Shown here: positions 1 through 5,674 of the stretch, piece by piece | Layout of the letters: the number at the start of each line of letters is the position of its first letter | Numbering within the stretch: position 1 is the stretch's first letter | NCBI GenBank assembly: GCA_900313475.1 | Contig: OMRJ01000200.1 | Location: 1 to 5,775 of the forward strand | Direction of reading: 5' to 3' | Length of the DNA: 5,775 bases | From: an uncultured Eubacteriales bacterium | Lineage (GTDB): Bacteria > Bacillota > Clostridia > Oscillospirales > Acutalibacteraceae | Translations under genes and position numbers: made by a program | The notes under the pieces: model-generated | What the model was told of the DNA's origin: nothing | What the model saw: only the letters and a program-made list of their open reading frames with translations | Database searches by the model: none

Positions 1-775
1 AAATGATCTTTGCTTTATCCATTGTGATCTCAAGACGGTTTGTGCCGGGACAGTCGCCTGTGGTGGTGATGAATGTGCCCGATGCGCCGTTCGGATACTC
101 GGCGTAGATGGTAACGTCGTCTTCCACCTCGATGTCGTGCCACTGACCTTCTCTGCAAACTGCCTTTATTTTGCAGGGCATGCCGCATATCCACTGCCAC
201 ATGTCAAGCTGATGCGGGCACTGATTAAGCATTACGCCGCCGCCTTCGCCTGCCCATGTTGCTCTCCAATCGCCCGAATCGTAATAAGACTGGGTACGGA
301 ACCATGATGTAATGATCCAGTTTACGCGTCTCATTTCGCCGTATTCTCCGCTTGAAACAAGCTCCTTTACCTTGCGATAGACGCAGTTTGTGCGCTGGTT
401 GAACATGATGGCGTATGTTTTGTCGCTCGTTTTCGTAAATTCAATAAGCTCACGCACCTGCTTGGTGTAAACGCCTGCGGGCTTTTCGCTCATTACGTGA
501 AGACCTGCCTGCATTGCCTCTTTGCAAAGAGAGGGGTGCGCATAGTGGGGTGTGGCAATGATAGCCGCGTCACACAGACCGCTGTTGAAAAGCTCCGTTG
601 CGGTGTTGAAGCAGGTTACCGACGGACAAATCTCCTTTGCTCTTTCAAGCCTGTCCGGTCTGATATCCGCAACCGCGGTTACCTCTATTTCCGGCATAAG
701 TCCTTTAACGTAATTGTTGAGGTGACCGGAACCCATGTTGCCGACACCTACGATACCGAGTCTGACTTTTTCCAT
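1..775 (-). CDS. Gfo/Idh/MocA-family NAD(P)-dependent oxidoreductase, N-terminal 258 residues (cut by window edge)
   Basis: This reading frame is open without a stop from the ATG at 775 to the left edge, so the gene continues outside the window. The N-terminus is a Rossmann fold: a beta strand followed by GVGNMG (residues 10-15), then an acidic D37 at the end of the second strand (AVADIRPDR). EKP at 97-99 is the family's signature for cofactor and substrate placement. The C-terminal alpha/beta domain carries GGGVMLNQCPHQLD (178-191), whose H188 and D191 match the conserved catalytic His region. Members oxidise or reduce sugars, inositols and sugar derivatives in the cytoplasm; the substrate here cannot be told. 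An AGAGGAG ribosome binding site lies 9 bases before the ATG. It has its own promoter, and the upstream alcohol dehydrogenase ends in a terminator, so it is probably an independent unit or the first gene of one. Family assignment is secure; the specific reaction is unknown. Confidence 0.93.
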   Translation of the reverse strand, partial: MEKVRLGIVGVGNMGSGHLNNYVKGLMPEIEVTAVADIRPDRLERAKEICPSVTCFNTATELFNSGLCDAAIIATPHYAHPSLCKEAMQAGLHVMSEKPAGVYTKQVRELIEFTKTSDKTYAIMFNQRTNCVYRKVKELVSSGEYGEMRRVNWIITSWFRTQSYYDSGDWRATWAGEGGGVMLNQCPHQLDMWQWICGMPCKIKAVCREGQWHDIEVEDDVTIYAEYPNGASGTFITTTGDCPGTNRLEITMDKAKII

Positions 776-813
776 GATAAAAAACTCCTCTGCGATTTAA
801 CGCTCGTTGTATT

Positions 814-834
814 ACCTTTGATTTCCCTAAAGGT
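814..834 (-). promoter_or_regulatory. Small hairpin or operator-like inverted repeat at the 5' end of the oxidoreductase leader
   Basis: A perfect six-base inverted repeat, ACCTTT (814-819) and AAAGGT (829-834), with a nine-base loop sits directly at the predicted transcription start of the oxidoreductase gene. It could be a 5'-end stabilising hairpin or a repressor operator. The arms are short and AT-rich enough that chance is a real possibility. Confidence 0.3.
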
Positions 835-841
835 TGTGTCT

Positions 842-871
842 ATTATAACACGCGGTACAAAATAAAATCAA
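842..871 (-). promoter_or_regulatory. Promoter of the Gfo/Idh/MocA oxidoreductase gene
   Basis: Read on the minus strand: -35 TTGATT (866-871), an 18-base spacer and a perfect -10 TATAAT (842-847). The -10 is preceded by TG one base upstream, giving an extended -10. The expected start of transcription is near 835, leaving a leader of about 60 bases. It lies downstream of the terminator of the preceding gene, as expected for an independent promoter. The -10 sits inside a short inverted repeat, GTGT (836-839) and ACAC (848-851). Confidence 0.75.
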
Positions 872-942
872 TATTTTAATGTTTAAATTGAGAATCCGAC
901 GGATATTTTTTAAATCAGCGGTATTTTTTTGAATGTTTGAAG

Positions 943-980
943 AAAAACATCCGCGCTTCGGGGTGAACCGAAACACGGAT
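943..980 (-). terminator. Intrinsic terminator after the iron alcohol dehydrogenase
   Basis: Two 13-base arms (949-961 and 968-980) pair over their whole length, with a few G-T pairs on the minus-strand transcript, around a six-base loop. On the minus strand the stem is followed by G and five T residues (947-943). It starts about 30 bases past the dehydrogenase stop codon. There is no T-run on the other side, so it works in one direction only. Confidence 0.88.
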
Positions 981-1008
981 AAGTGAAATATGTCTGCAAA
1001 ACAATTCT

Positions 1009-2217
1009 TTATGCCATCAGCTCTCTGATAACGAAGGTGCAATCCGCATTGTCCATGATCTTCGGAACGGGGTAGAGCGGGTTGCCCTCTTTAAGCGCAC
1101 GCTTTGCAATCGTGGGAATGTCTTCCTCTTTGATAAAGTCGAACTTTGACGGGATTTCCATCTTTTCGTTAAGCTCTCTTATTTTTGCGATGAAAAGCTG
1201 TGCCTTCTGTTCGTCGTTCATACCGTCTGTTTCAAGCCCCGCCACATCGGCAAGCTTTGCGAGCGGCTTATAAGCCGATGCTCCGTAGTAATCGAGCACA
1301 TAGGGGAGAATAACGGCGTTTGCAAGTCCGTGAGGCGTACCGTACATACCGCCGAGATTATGTGCAATTGCATGCACGTAGCCGACATATGCTCTCGTAA
1401 ACGCAAGTCCGGCAAGGTATGAAGCTTCAAGCATGTTTTCACGCGCAGTGAGGTTTTTGCCGTCCCCGTAAGCCGTGAGAATATTGTCGAAGATCATTCT
1501 TGTTGCCTTTTCGGCGCACTCGCGCGTCGACTTCGTGTTGGATCTGCCTATGTATGCTTCCACTGCGTGAGTGAGAGCGTCCATACCCGTGGTGGACGTG
1601 ATCTTTTTCGGAAGACCTACCGTCAGTTCGGGGTCAAGCACTGCCACTTTGGGACGAAGTCTCGGATCGTTGATGGCGTTTTTCTCGTGAGTCACGGGAT
1701 TTGAAACGACCGCTGCTATCGTAGTTTCGCTGCCTGTGCCCGCGGTTGTGGGAACCGCAAAAAGGGGCGGAAGTTTTTTGATAACCTTGAGCACGCCGCG
1801 CATTTCGGGAATGCTCTTGTCGGGACGTGCCACTCTTGCGCCGCACGCCTTTGCGCAGTCCATGGGAGAACCGCCGCCGAAGGCGACTATACCCTCGCAG
1901 CCGTTGGTCTTGTAAAGCTCAAACGCCGCTTCGATGTTATCGATGGTGGGGTTTGGCTGAACTCCGTCGTAAACGACATAGTCTATTCCCGTTTCCTCAA
2001 GTCCCTTGAAAAGACCGTCGAGAAGATTAAGTCCCATAAGTCCCTTGTCGGTAACGACGAGGACGCTCTTAAGACCTTTTTCTCTGATCTTTGCGGGGAG
2101 AAGCTTAACGGCACCCTCACCCTTGATAAGCTCAGGCTCCGTCCAGTCGAGGAAATTGACCGCAAATTTCATCACGGTCTGATATGCTCTGCAATAAACG
2201 TTGAAAAGCTTTGACAT
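1009..2217 (-). CDS. Iron-containing (group III) alcohol dehydrogenase, 402 aa
   Basis: A full-length member of the iron-activated alcohol dehydrogenase family (usual length about 380-400 residues), cytoplasmic, interconverting an alcohol and an aldehyde or ketone with NAD(P)H. The nucleotide-binding half holds the family signature GGGSPMDCAK (114-123), plus PTTAGTGSE (156-164). The metal-binding half is intact by comparison with E. coli FucO: D213 and H217 in GMDALTHAVEAY, H282, and H296 in TPHG; H286 matches the additional conserved active-site histidine. The start at 2217 is supported by GGAGGG (2225-2230) seven bases upstream; the next ATG (residue 16) lacks this and would remove the LFNVYCRAYQ segment that I recall from clostridial homologues. 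It is transcribed from its own promoter and ends in a strong terminator. Substrate cannot be read from sequence; a fermentative or aldehyde-detoxifying role is an inference. Confidence 0.96.
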   Translation of the reverse strand: MSKLFNVYCRAYQTVMKFAVNFLDWTEPELIKGEGAVKLLPAKIREKGLKSVLVVTDKGLMGLNLLDGLFKGLEETGIDYVVYDGVQPNPTIDNIEAAFELYKTNGCEGIVAFGGGSPMDCAKACGARVARPDKSIPEMRGVLKVIKKLPPLFAVPTTAGTGSETTIAAVVSNPVTHEKNAINDPRLRPKVAVLDPELTVGLPKKITSTTGMDALTHAVEAYIGRSNTKSTRECAEKATRMIFDNILTAYGDGKNLTARENMLEASYLAGLAFTRAYVGYVHAIAHNLGGMYGTPHGLANAVILPYVLDYYGASAYKPLAKLADVAGLETDGMNDEQKAQLFIAKIRELNEKMEIPSKFDFIKEEDIPTIAKRALKEGNPLYPVPKIMDNADCTFVIRELMA

Positions 2218-2250
2218 CTTTTTTCCCTCCGTTTTTATTTTCGGTATACT

Positions 2251-2279
2251 ATTATATTCCTTTGTTTTTGATATTTCAA
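2251..2279 (-). promoter_or_regulatory. Promoter of the iron alcohol dehydrogenase gene
   Basis: On the minus strand: -35 TTGAAA (2274-2279), a 17-base spacer and a perfect -10 TATAAT (2251-2256). The predicted start is near 2244, giving a leader of roughly 27 bases that contains the GGAGGG site. The -35 begins only five bases after the stop codon of the LCP gene, so this promoter fills the whole gap between the two genes. Confidence 0.82.
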
Positions 2280-2284
2280 GTGCT

Positions 2285-3721
2285 TTATTCGCCGTATATC
2301 CACCCGTAAAGGAAATTTTTATTTTTTTCGAGATCGACGAGCACTACCGACAGCCCGTCGCGCGTGCCGTAGCTCCATGCTCCGTCTGTCGGTATCTGCG
2401 TCTGTTCGACAGCGCCGAGCAGACACGGGAGCACCTTGAACGCCAGTCTGACAATCTGACTTTTCGGCACCGAGCTTACGACCTTCGCTGCGACCGTGCT
2501 CGCAAGCTTTACAAGCTTGAGCGGGTTCATTTTCTTCATCTTCGAAAGAACGAGCATTATTGTTTCGCGCTGTCTTTCGGTACGCTGAAAATCGGACTGA
2601 CCGTGACGTATGCGGCAGTAGGCAAGCGCCTGATTGCCGTCGAGATGAATGTTCGTGCCGGGTTCGATATATACTTCAAGCTCGGCAAGTGCTTTCGATT
2701 CGGTGGCGTCTATTTCGGCGACGGTTATTCCGCCTACCGCTTCTATTATCTCTTTGAAAACATCATATCCGATTTTTGCGAATCCGTCTATTTTTACTCC
2801 GAAATTAAGTTCTATCGTATCGCACGTAAGCTGCGGTCCGCCGTCCTTATAGGAGCAGGCATGAGTGAGCTTTGTCTCACCGTGACCGGGGACGGTCACA
2901 TACATGTCGCGAAGAAAAGACGTCAGCTTTATTTTGCGGTGAACGGAGTCGATCGACATCAGAATCATTGCGTCGGAGCGTGTGGCAGCCTCCGTATCCT
3001 CCGTGTCGATGCCCATAAGTAAAATATTCGTTACCTTTGAGCTGCTTTTCAGTTTGTCCTCCGCAACATAGGCGTTGTCGGCAAGTTCCGTGTTTTTGTA
3101 GTCTTTCAGCACAAAGCCGAGCGCGCCCGCACCGCAGCCGCCGAGAAGTATTATTACCGCGAGAATTACGGACAGAACGGCTGCGCCTTTATTGCGTTTT
3201 TTTGTTGTTGGTGATTTTTTTGTGCCGCTGCCGTCCGAGCCTTTCGCCGCGCTTTTTCTGTCGGCGGATTTTGTGCTTTTTGTGTTCTTTTCGGCGTTTT
3301 GAACTGCTGCCGGCTGTGATTTTCGCTGCGGTGACGTCGGCTTGTCCGCCGCTGCCGACCTTTGTTCGGCTTGTCGCTGCTCCGGAGTGGGACGCGAGCG
3401 CTGCTTTGAAGAAACATAACTCGGCTGCACGCGGTTTTCGTCCGATGACCGGCGGAAGGCTGCGGGTTGAGTCATCGGACGCGGTTGTGCGGGCTGACGG
3501 TCGAGTGCTTCGATATATTCGTTGAAAACACCTGCCGCCGATGCTCCTGCCGCTGCGGCAGGGTTTCGCTGCGGTGCGTTCGGTGTGCGTACCGAGGTTC
3601 CGGTATCCGTGAATACGGTGGTGGAACCGGAGGCATAGCCCCTTGCCGAGCGTCCCGCAAAGGGTGTCGGCGAGCTGCCGTCACGGTTTGCCGAGCCTGA
3701 AAAATAACGGTCGTCTGACAT
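2285..3721 (-). CDS. LytR-CpsA-Psr (LCP) family cell-wall glycopolymer transferase with long cytoplasmic N-terminal tail, 478 aa
   Basis: LCP enzymes are single-pass membrane proteins that move teichoic acid or capsule precursors from undecaprenyl-pyrophosphate onto peptidoglycan outside the cell. Residues 1-178 are a low-complexity, probably disordered cytoplasmic tail rich in Ser, Pro, Ala, Gln, Arg and Lys; one membrane helix follows at about 179-205. The LCP domain (about 228-395) shows TNILLMGID (231-239), RSDAMILMSID (248-258), FLRDMYV (269-275) and the arginine-rich lipid-phosphate site RIRHGQSDFQRTERQR (370-385). No extra C-terminal domain is present. The ATG at 3721 is chosen because AGAGG (3730-3734) lies eight bases upstream; the in-frame TTG at 3784 falls between the -10 and -35 of the gene's promoter and cannot be in the mRNA from it. 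The gene diverges from the Nudix operon. The family is certain; the polymer transferred is not known. Confidence 0.94.
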   Translation of the reverse strand: MSDDRYFSGSANRDGSSPTPFAGRSARGYASGSTTVFTDTGTSVRTPNAPQRNPAAAAGASAAGVFNEYIEALDRQPAQPRPMTQPAAFRRSSDENRVQPSYVSSKQRSRPTPEQRQAEQRSAAADKPTSPQRKSQPAAVQNAEKNTKSTKSADRKSAAKGSDGSGTKKSPTTKKRNKGAAVLSVILAVIILLGGCGAGALGFVLKDYKNTELADNAYVAEDKLKSSSKVTNILLMGIDTEDTEAATRSDAMILMSIDSVHRKIKLTSFLRDMYVTVPGHGETKLTHACSYKDGGPQLTCDTIELNFGVKIDGFAKIGYDVFKEIIEAVGGITVAEIDATESKALAELEVYIEPGTNIHLDGNQALAYCRIRHGQSDFQRTERQRETIMLVLSKMKKMNPLKLVKLASTVAAKVVSSVPKSQIVRLAFKVLPCLLGAVEQTQIPTDGAWSYGTRDGLSVVLVDLEKNKNFLYGWIYGE

Positions 3722-3729
3722 AATTTTAA

Positions 3730-3734
3730 CCTCT
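3730..3734 (-). promoter_or_regulatory. Ribosome binding site deciding the LCP start
   Basis: AGAGG on the minus strand, eight bases before the ATG at 3721. The longer alternative beginning with TTG at 3784 has no comparable site at the right distance and lies upstream of the predicted transcription start. Confidence 0.7.
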
Positions 3735-3775
3735 GAATATAAGACAGTGTTGTCGGGTGCGCCCCGTGTACCCAC

Positions 3776-3804
3776 AGTATACAATATTTCCCTGTGTATT
3801 ACAA
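3776..3804 (-). promoter_or_regulatory. Promoter of the LCP gene
   Basis: On the minus strand: -35 TTGTAA (3799-3804), a 17-base spacer and -10 TATACT (3776-3781). The predicted transcription start is near 3769, giving a leader of about 48 bases. About 82 bases of AT-rich DNA separate this -35 from that of the divergent Nudix operon promoter. That stretch holds an eight-base T-run (3849-3855 region) and a near-repeat GCGTTAAAA / GCGTAAAAA (about 3865-3882), but no site I can name. Confidence 0.72.
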
Positions 3805-3886
3805 CAATTTTTTACGGAAAAACGCGATTTGGATACGCCGGTTCATATTTTTTTTGTATGTTTTGCGTTAAAAGCGTAAAAAGAAC

Positions 3887-3915
3887 TTGAAAAAGCCGAC
3901 GGTGTTATATATAAT
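3887..3915 (+). promoter_or_regulatory. Promoter of the Nudix-tyrS gene cluster
   Basis: -35 TTGAAA (3887-3892), a 17-base spacer and a perfect -10 TATAAT (3910-3915). The predicted start is near 3922, so the leader is only about 25 bases and contains the GGAG (3937-3940) ribosome binding site six bases before the ATG at 3947. No convincing promoter is visible inside the following genes, so it may serve the whole cluster. Confidence 0.82.
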
Positions 3916-3946
3916 TAGATAAATCACGAAAATTGCGGAGTACTGT

Positions 3947-4681
3947 ATGTTAGGGAAAACAGTTAAAGTCAAAGTGACGAAGCCATGCAATTATTTCGAT
4001 GTCAGAACAGGTATCCGGTATTTAATAAATTACGGTATCGCCGAGGCGCGGAGCGAAAAGAAAAGCTTTGTGCTCGGCGCGTACATTCTGGGCGTAAATC
4101 ACCCCGTAAGGGTTTTCGAGGGGAAAATAATCGCGGTTTTGCACTATACGGGCAGCAACAAATCGGTCCTTGTTGTCGCACCGAAAAACATGAGAAGGAT
4201 CGACTATGAGATAAGGGATGTGCTTGAATTTGCCGAAAAACGCGACAGCTACACGCTTGAATGCCTTTATGAGCATTCGTGCGGCGCGGTAGTGTTCCGC
4301 AAAATAGGCGAGGAGTTCAGATATCTGCTGATTAAAAACAAACGCAGCAATCATTGGGGCTTCCCGAAAGGGCACATGGAAAGAGGAGAAACGCGCGAAC
4401 AGACTGCTAAGCGCGAGGTTCTTGAAGAAACGGGACTGCATATACATATATTCGACGGTTTTTGTTCCGAATCGCAGTACCGCATCGGTTCAAAAATAGA
4501 AAAACGAGTCGATGTTTTTCTTGCGTCTACAAAGGACACAAACACGGTGATTCAGAAAGAGGAGATAGAAGATTATATCTGGCTCCGATATAATGATGCC
4601 GTGGGTATGCTCCGTTTTGAGAATGACAGAGAAATTCTCGTATCCGCAAAAAAATTCATGGCGGAACACGCGATAGTTTAG
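3947..4681 (+). CDS. Two-domain protein: inorganic pyrophosphatase-like N-terminus fused to a Nudix hydrolase, 244 aa
   Basis: The C-terminal half (about 108-240) is a Nudix hydrolase, a Mg-dependent enzyme cleaving nucleoside diphosphates linked to another group. Its Nudix box is perfect: G142 through E148, then REVLEETGL at 156-164, with E157, E160 and E161 as metal ligands. The lead-in NHWGFPKGHMERGE (135-148) resembles diadenosine tetraphosphate (Ap4A) hydrolases. Residues 1-105 resemble a small pyrophosphatase-like family of Firmicutes: INYG (27-30), AYILGV (45-50), FEGKIIAVLH (57-66) and VVAP (76-79). From memory that family has Asp just before AYILG; here it is G44, and few acidic residues surround it, so this half may be inactive or only bind ligand. 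It is the first gene of a plus-strand run; its TAG stop overlaps the next gene's AGGAGG. The Nudix call is secure, the N-terminal domain probable, the substrate inferred. Confidence 0.9.
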   Translation: MLGKTVKVKVTKPCNYFDVRTGIRYLINYGIAEARSEKKSFVLGAYILGVNHPVRVFEGKIIAVLHYTGSNKSVLVVAPKNMRRIDYEIRDVLEFAEKRDSYTLECLYEHSCGAVVFRKIGEEFRYLLIKNKRSNHWGFPKGHMERGETREQTAKREVLEETGLHIHIFDGFCSESQYRIGSKIEKRVDVFLASTKDTNTVIQKEEIEDYIWLRYNDAVGMLRFENDREILVSAKKFMAEHAIV

Positions 4682-4690
4682 GAGGACAGT

Positions 4691-5191
4691 ATGACCGAAA
4701 GACTTGCACAGTGGTTCATTGACATTTTTGCAAATAAGCTCGGCGGAGAGATGACGGCGTTTATAACGTCAGTCATGCCTGTACTCGAATGCCGCGGCGG
4801 TATGATAGTCGCGAAAATTTTTGATATTCCGTTCATAAAGGCATTCCTGATATGCTACCTCGGCAATATGATTCCGATGCCGTTCATATTGCTTTTTATA
4901 AGAAAAATACTCGAATTTATGAAGAAGCACAACATTCTCAAAAAATTCATCGAGAAAATGGAAGGCAGAGCCGACAAAAACCGTGATAAGATAATGCGAT
5001 ATAAGCAGTGGGGGCTGCTTCTGTTCATTGCGATTCCTCTCCCCGGCACGGGCGGCTGGACGGGTTCGCTCTTTGCCGCACTTCTCGACATAGACTTCAA
5101 AAAGGCGCTTCCAATCGTTGCGCTCGGCGTGTTCATCGCCGACCTTATAATGTCGGTGCTTACCTACGGCGTGGGCGCGATATTCGCCTGA
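4691..5191 (+). CDS. Small multidrug export family membrane protein (COG2426-like), 166 aa
   Basis: An integral membrane protein that I recognise from the family annotated as 'small multi-drug export protein'; transport has hardly been demonstrated for it, so the name should be taken loosely. Signature segments are PVLECRGG (30-37), GNMIPMP (58-64) and IPLPGTGGWTGSL (115-127). Hydrophobic stretches lie at about 22-40, 46-70, 107-131 and 138-163, with a charged, Lys-rich linker at 71-104. The two Pro/Gly-rich motifs resemble re-entrant loop elements of DedA/VTT-type proteins, an analogy rather than a shown homology. Length is normal for the family. GGAGG (4681-4685) is five bases before the ATG and overlaps the Nudix stop, so the two genes are almost certainly cotranscribed and may be translationally coupled. 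The family call is strong; the cargo is unknown. Confidence 0.88.
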   Translation: MTERLAQWFIDIFANKLGGEMTAFITSVMPVLECRGGMIVAKIFDIPFIKAFLICYLGNMIPMPFILLFIRKILEFMKKHNILKKFIEKMEGRADKNRDKIMRYKQWGLLLFIAIPLPGTGGWTGSLFAALLDIDFKKALPIVALGVFIADLIMSVLTYGVGAIFA

Positions 5192-5215
5192 TGCTTTTCG
5201 GAGGGAAAAGGAAAA

Positions 5216-5638
5216 ATGAAAAAAGACAACAGTAAACAGCCGGTGTTTTCACGCATCGGGGTCATGTTCGGCACCGACCGTTTTCACAATGTGATGACGG
5301 TGCTGTGTATCGTTACCGGCGTTGTATGGACGGTTACGTATTTTGTTTGCGTTATCTGCCGTGACAGCATGATGTCGCAGGCGGTTGCCGACCTTGCGCA
5401 GAAGGGTGCGGAGGAATATCGGCTCGTCATTTCGTCGCCCATGTTTACGGTGCTCAAATTCTTTATGACACTGCTGCCGTTAACGAGTATTCTTTGGGCG
5501 GTGTCAACCGTAACGGCAGATAAAAAGGGCAGGCTCTTATGTGAAAAAAAGCTGCTTTTTACGGCGCTTGCATGTATTGCGGTCGCGTCGTTCACCGCTG
5601 TTATTGACCTTGCAAAGGTGCATATGATATTCGGGTGA
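5216..5638 (+). CDS. Hypothetical three-helix membrane protein, 140 aa
   Basis: I do not recognise this protein. It has a short basic N-terminus (MKKDNSKQ), a first membrane helix at about 25-47, a 27-residue polar loop with charged residues, a second helix at about 75-98, a basic loop (ADKKGRLLCEKK, 101-112) and a third helix at about 113-132. By the positive-inside rule the N-terminus should be cytoplasmic, the first loop outside and the second loop inside, leaving the C-terminus outside. Four cysteines lie in or near helices and no catalytic motif is visible. It is supported as a real gene by a strong GGAGGG (5200-5205) ten bases before the ATG, a 24-base gap from the previous gene, coding in the same direction and composition like its neighbours. 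It sits between a membrane protein gene and tyrS, with no terminator on either side. Confidence 0.82.
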   Translation: MKKDNSKQPVFSRIGVMFGTDRFHNVMTVLCIVTGVVWTVTYFVCVICRDSMMSQAVADLAQKGAEEYRLVISSPMFTVLKFFMTLLPLTSILWAVSTVTADKKGRLLCEKKLLFTALACIAVASFTAVIDLAKVHMIFG

Positions 5639-5674
5639 TAAATAATACGTGTAAAATACAAAAGGAGCAAAAAA

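Noticed and set aside
497..865. Plus-strand open frame of 122 codons across the start of the oxidoreductase gene
   Set aside because: It is antisense to the Rossmann domain and runs through the oxidoreductase promoter and leader; no independent support.
827..1042. Minus-strand 71-codon frame between the dehydrogenase and the oxidoreductase
   Set aside because: It overlaps the dehydrogenase end, passes through the terminator hairpin and the next promoter, and shows no family features.
2201..3022. Long plus-strand open frame (273 codons) opposite the LCP gene, starting with a hydrophobic stretch
   Set aside because: It lies antisense to the conserved LCP domain and over the dehydrogenase promoter, has no recognisable domain, and its apparent membrane segment comes from AT-rich intergenic DNA. 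The opposite strand encodes a clear family member.
3037..3525. Plus-strand open frame (162 codons) rich in Cys and Arg, opposite the LCP tail
   Set aside because: It is the complement of the low-complexity Ser/Pro/Ala/Lys-rich tail; its odd composition is explained by that, and there is no convincing ribosome binding site or family match.
3841..3886. Imperfect inverted repeat with T-run in the divergent intergenic region, looking like a terminator
   Set aside because: The pairing is mostly A-T with a large mismatched loop, and it lies upstream of both divergent promoters, where no transcript would be expected to end.
4022..4447. Minus-strand open frame of 141 codons inside the Nudix gene
   Set aside because: Antisense shadow of a gene whose Nudix box is perfect on the plus strand.
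5604..5657. Possible tyrS promoter: TTGACC (5604-5609) with TATGAT (5623-5628), or TAAAAT (5652-5657)
   Set aside because: The first pair is only 13 bases apart and the second -10 has no matching -35 at 16-18 bases, so neither makes a credible promoter.
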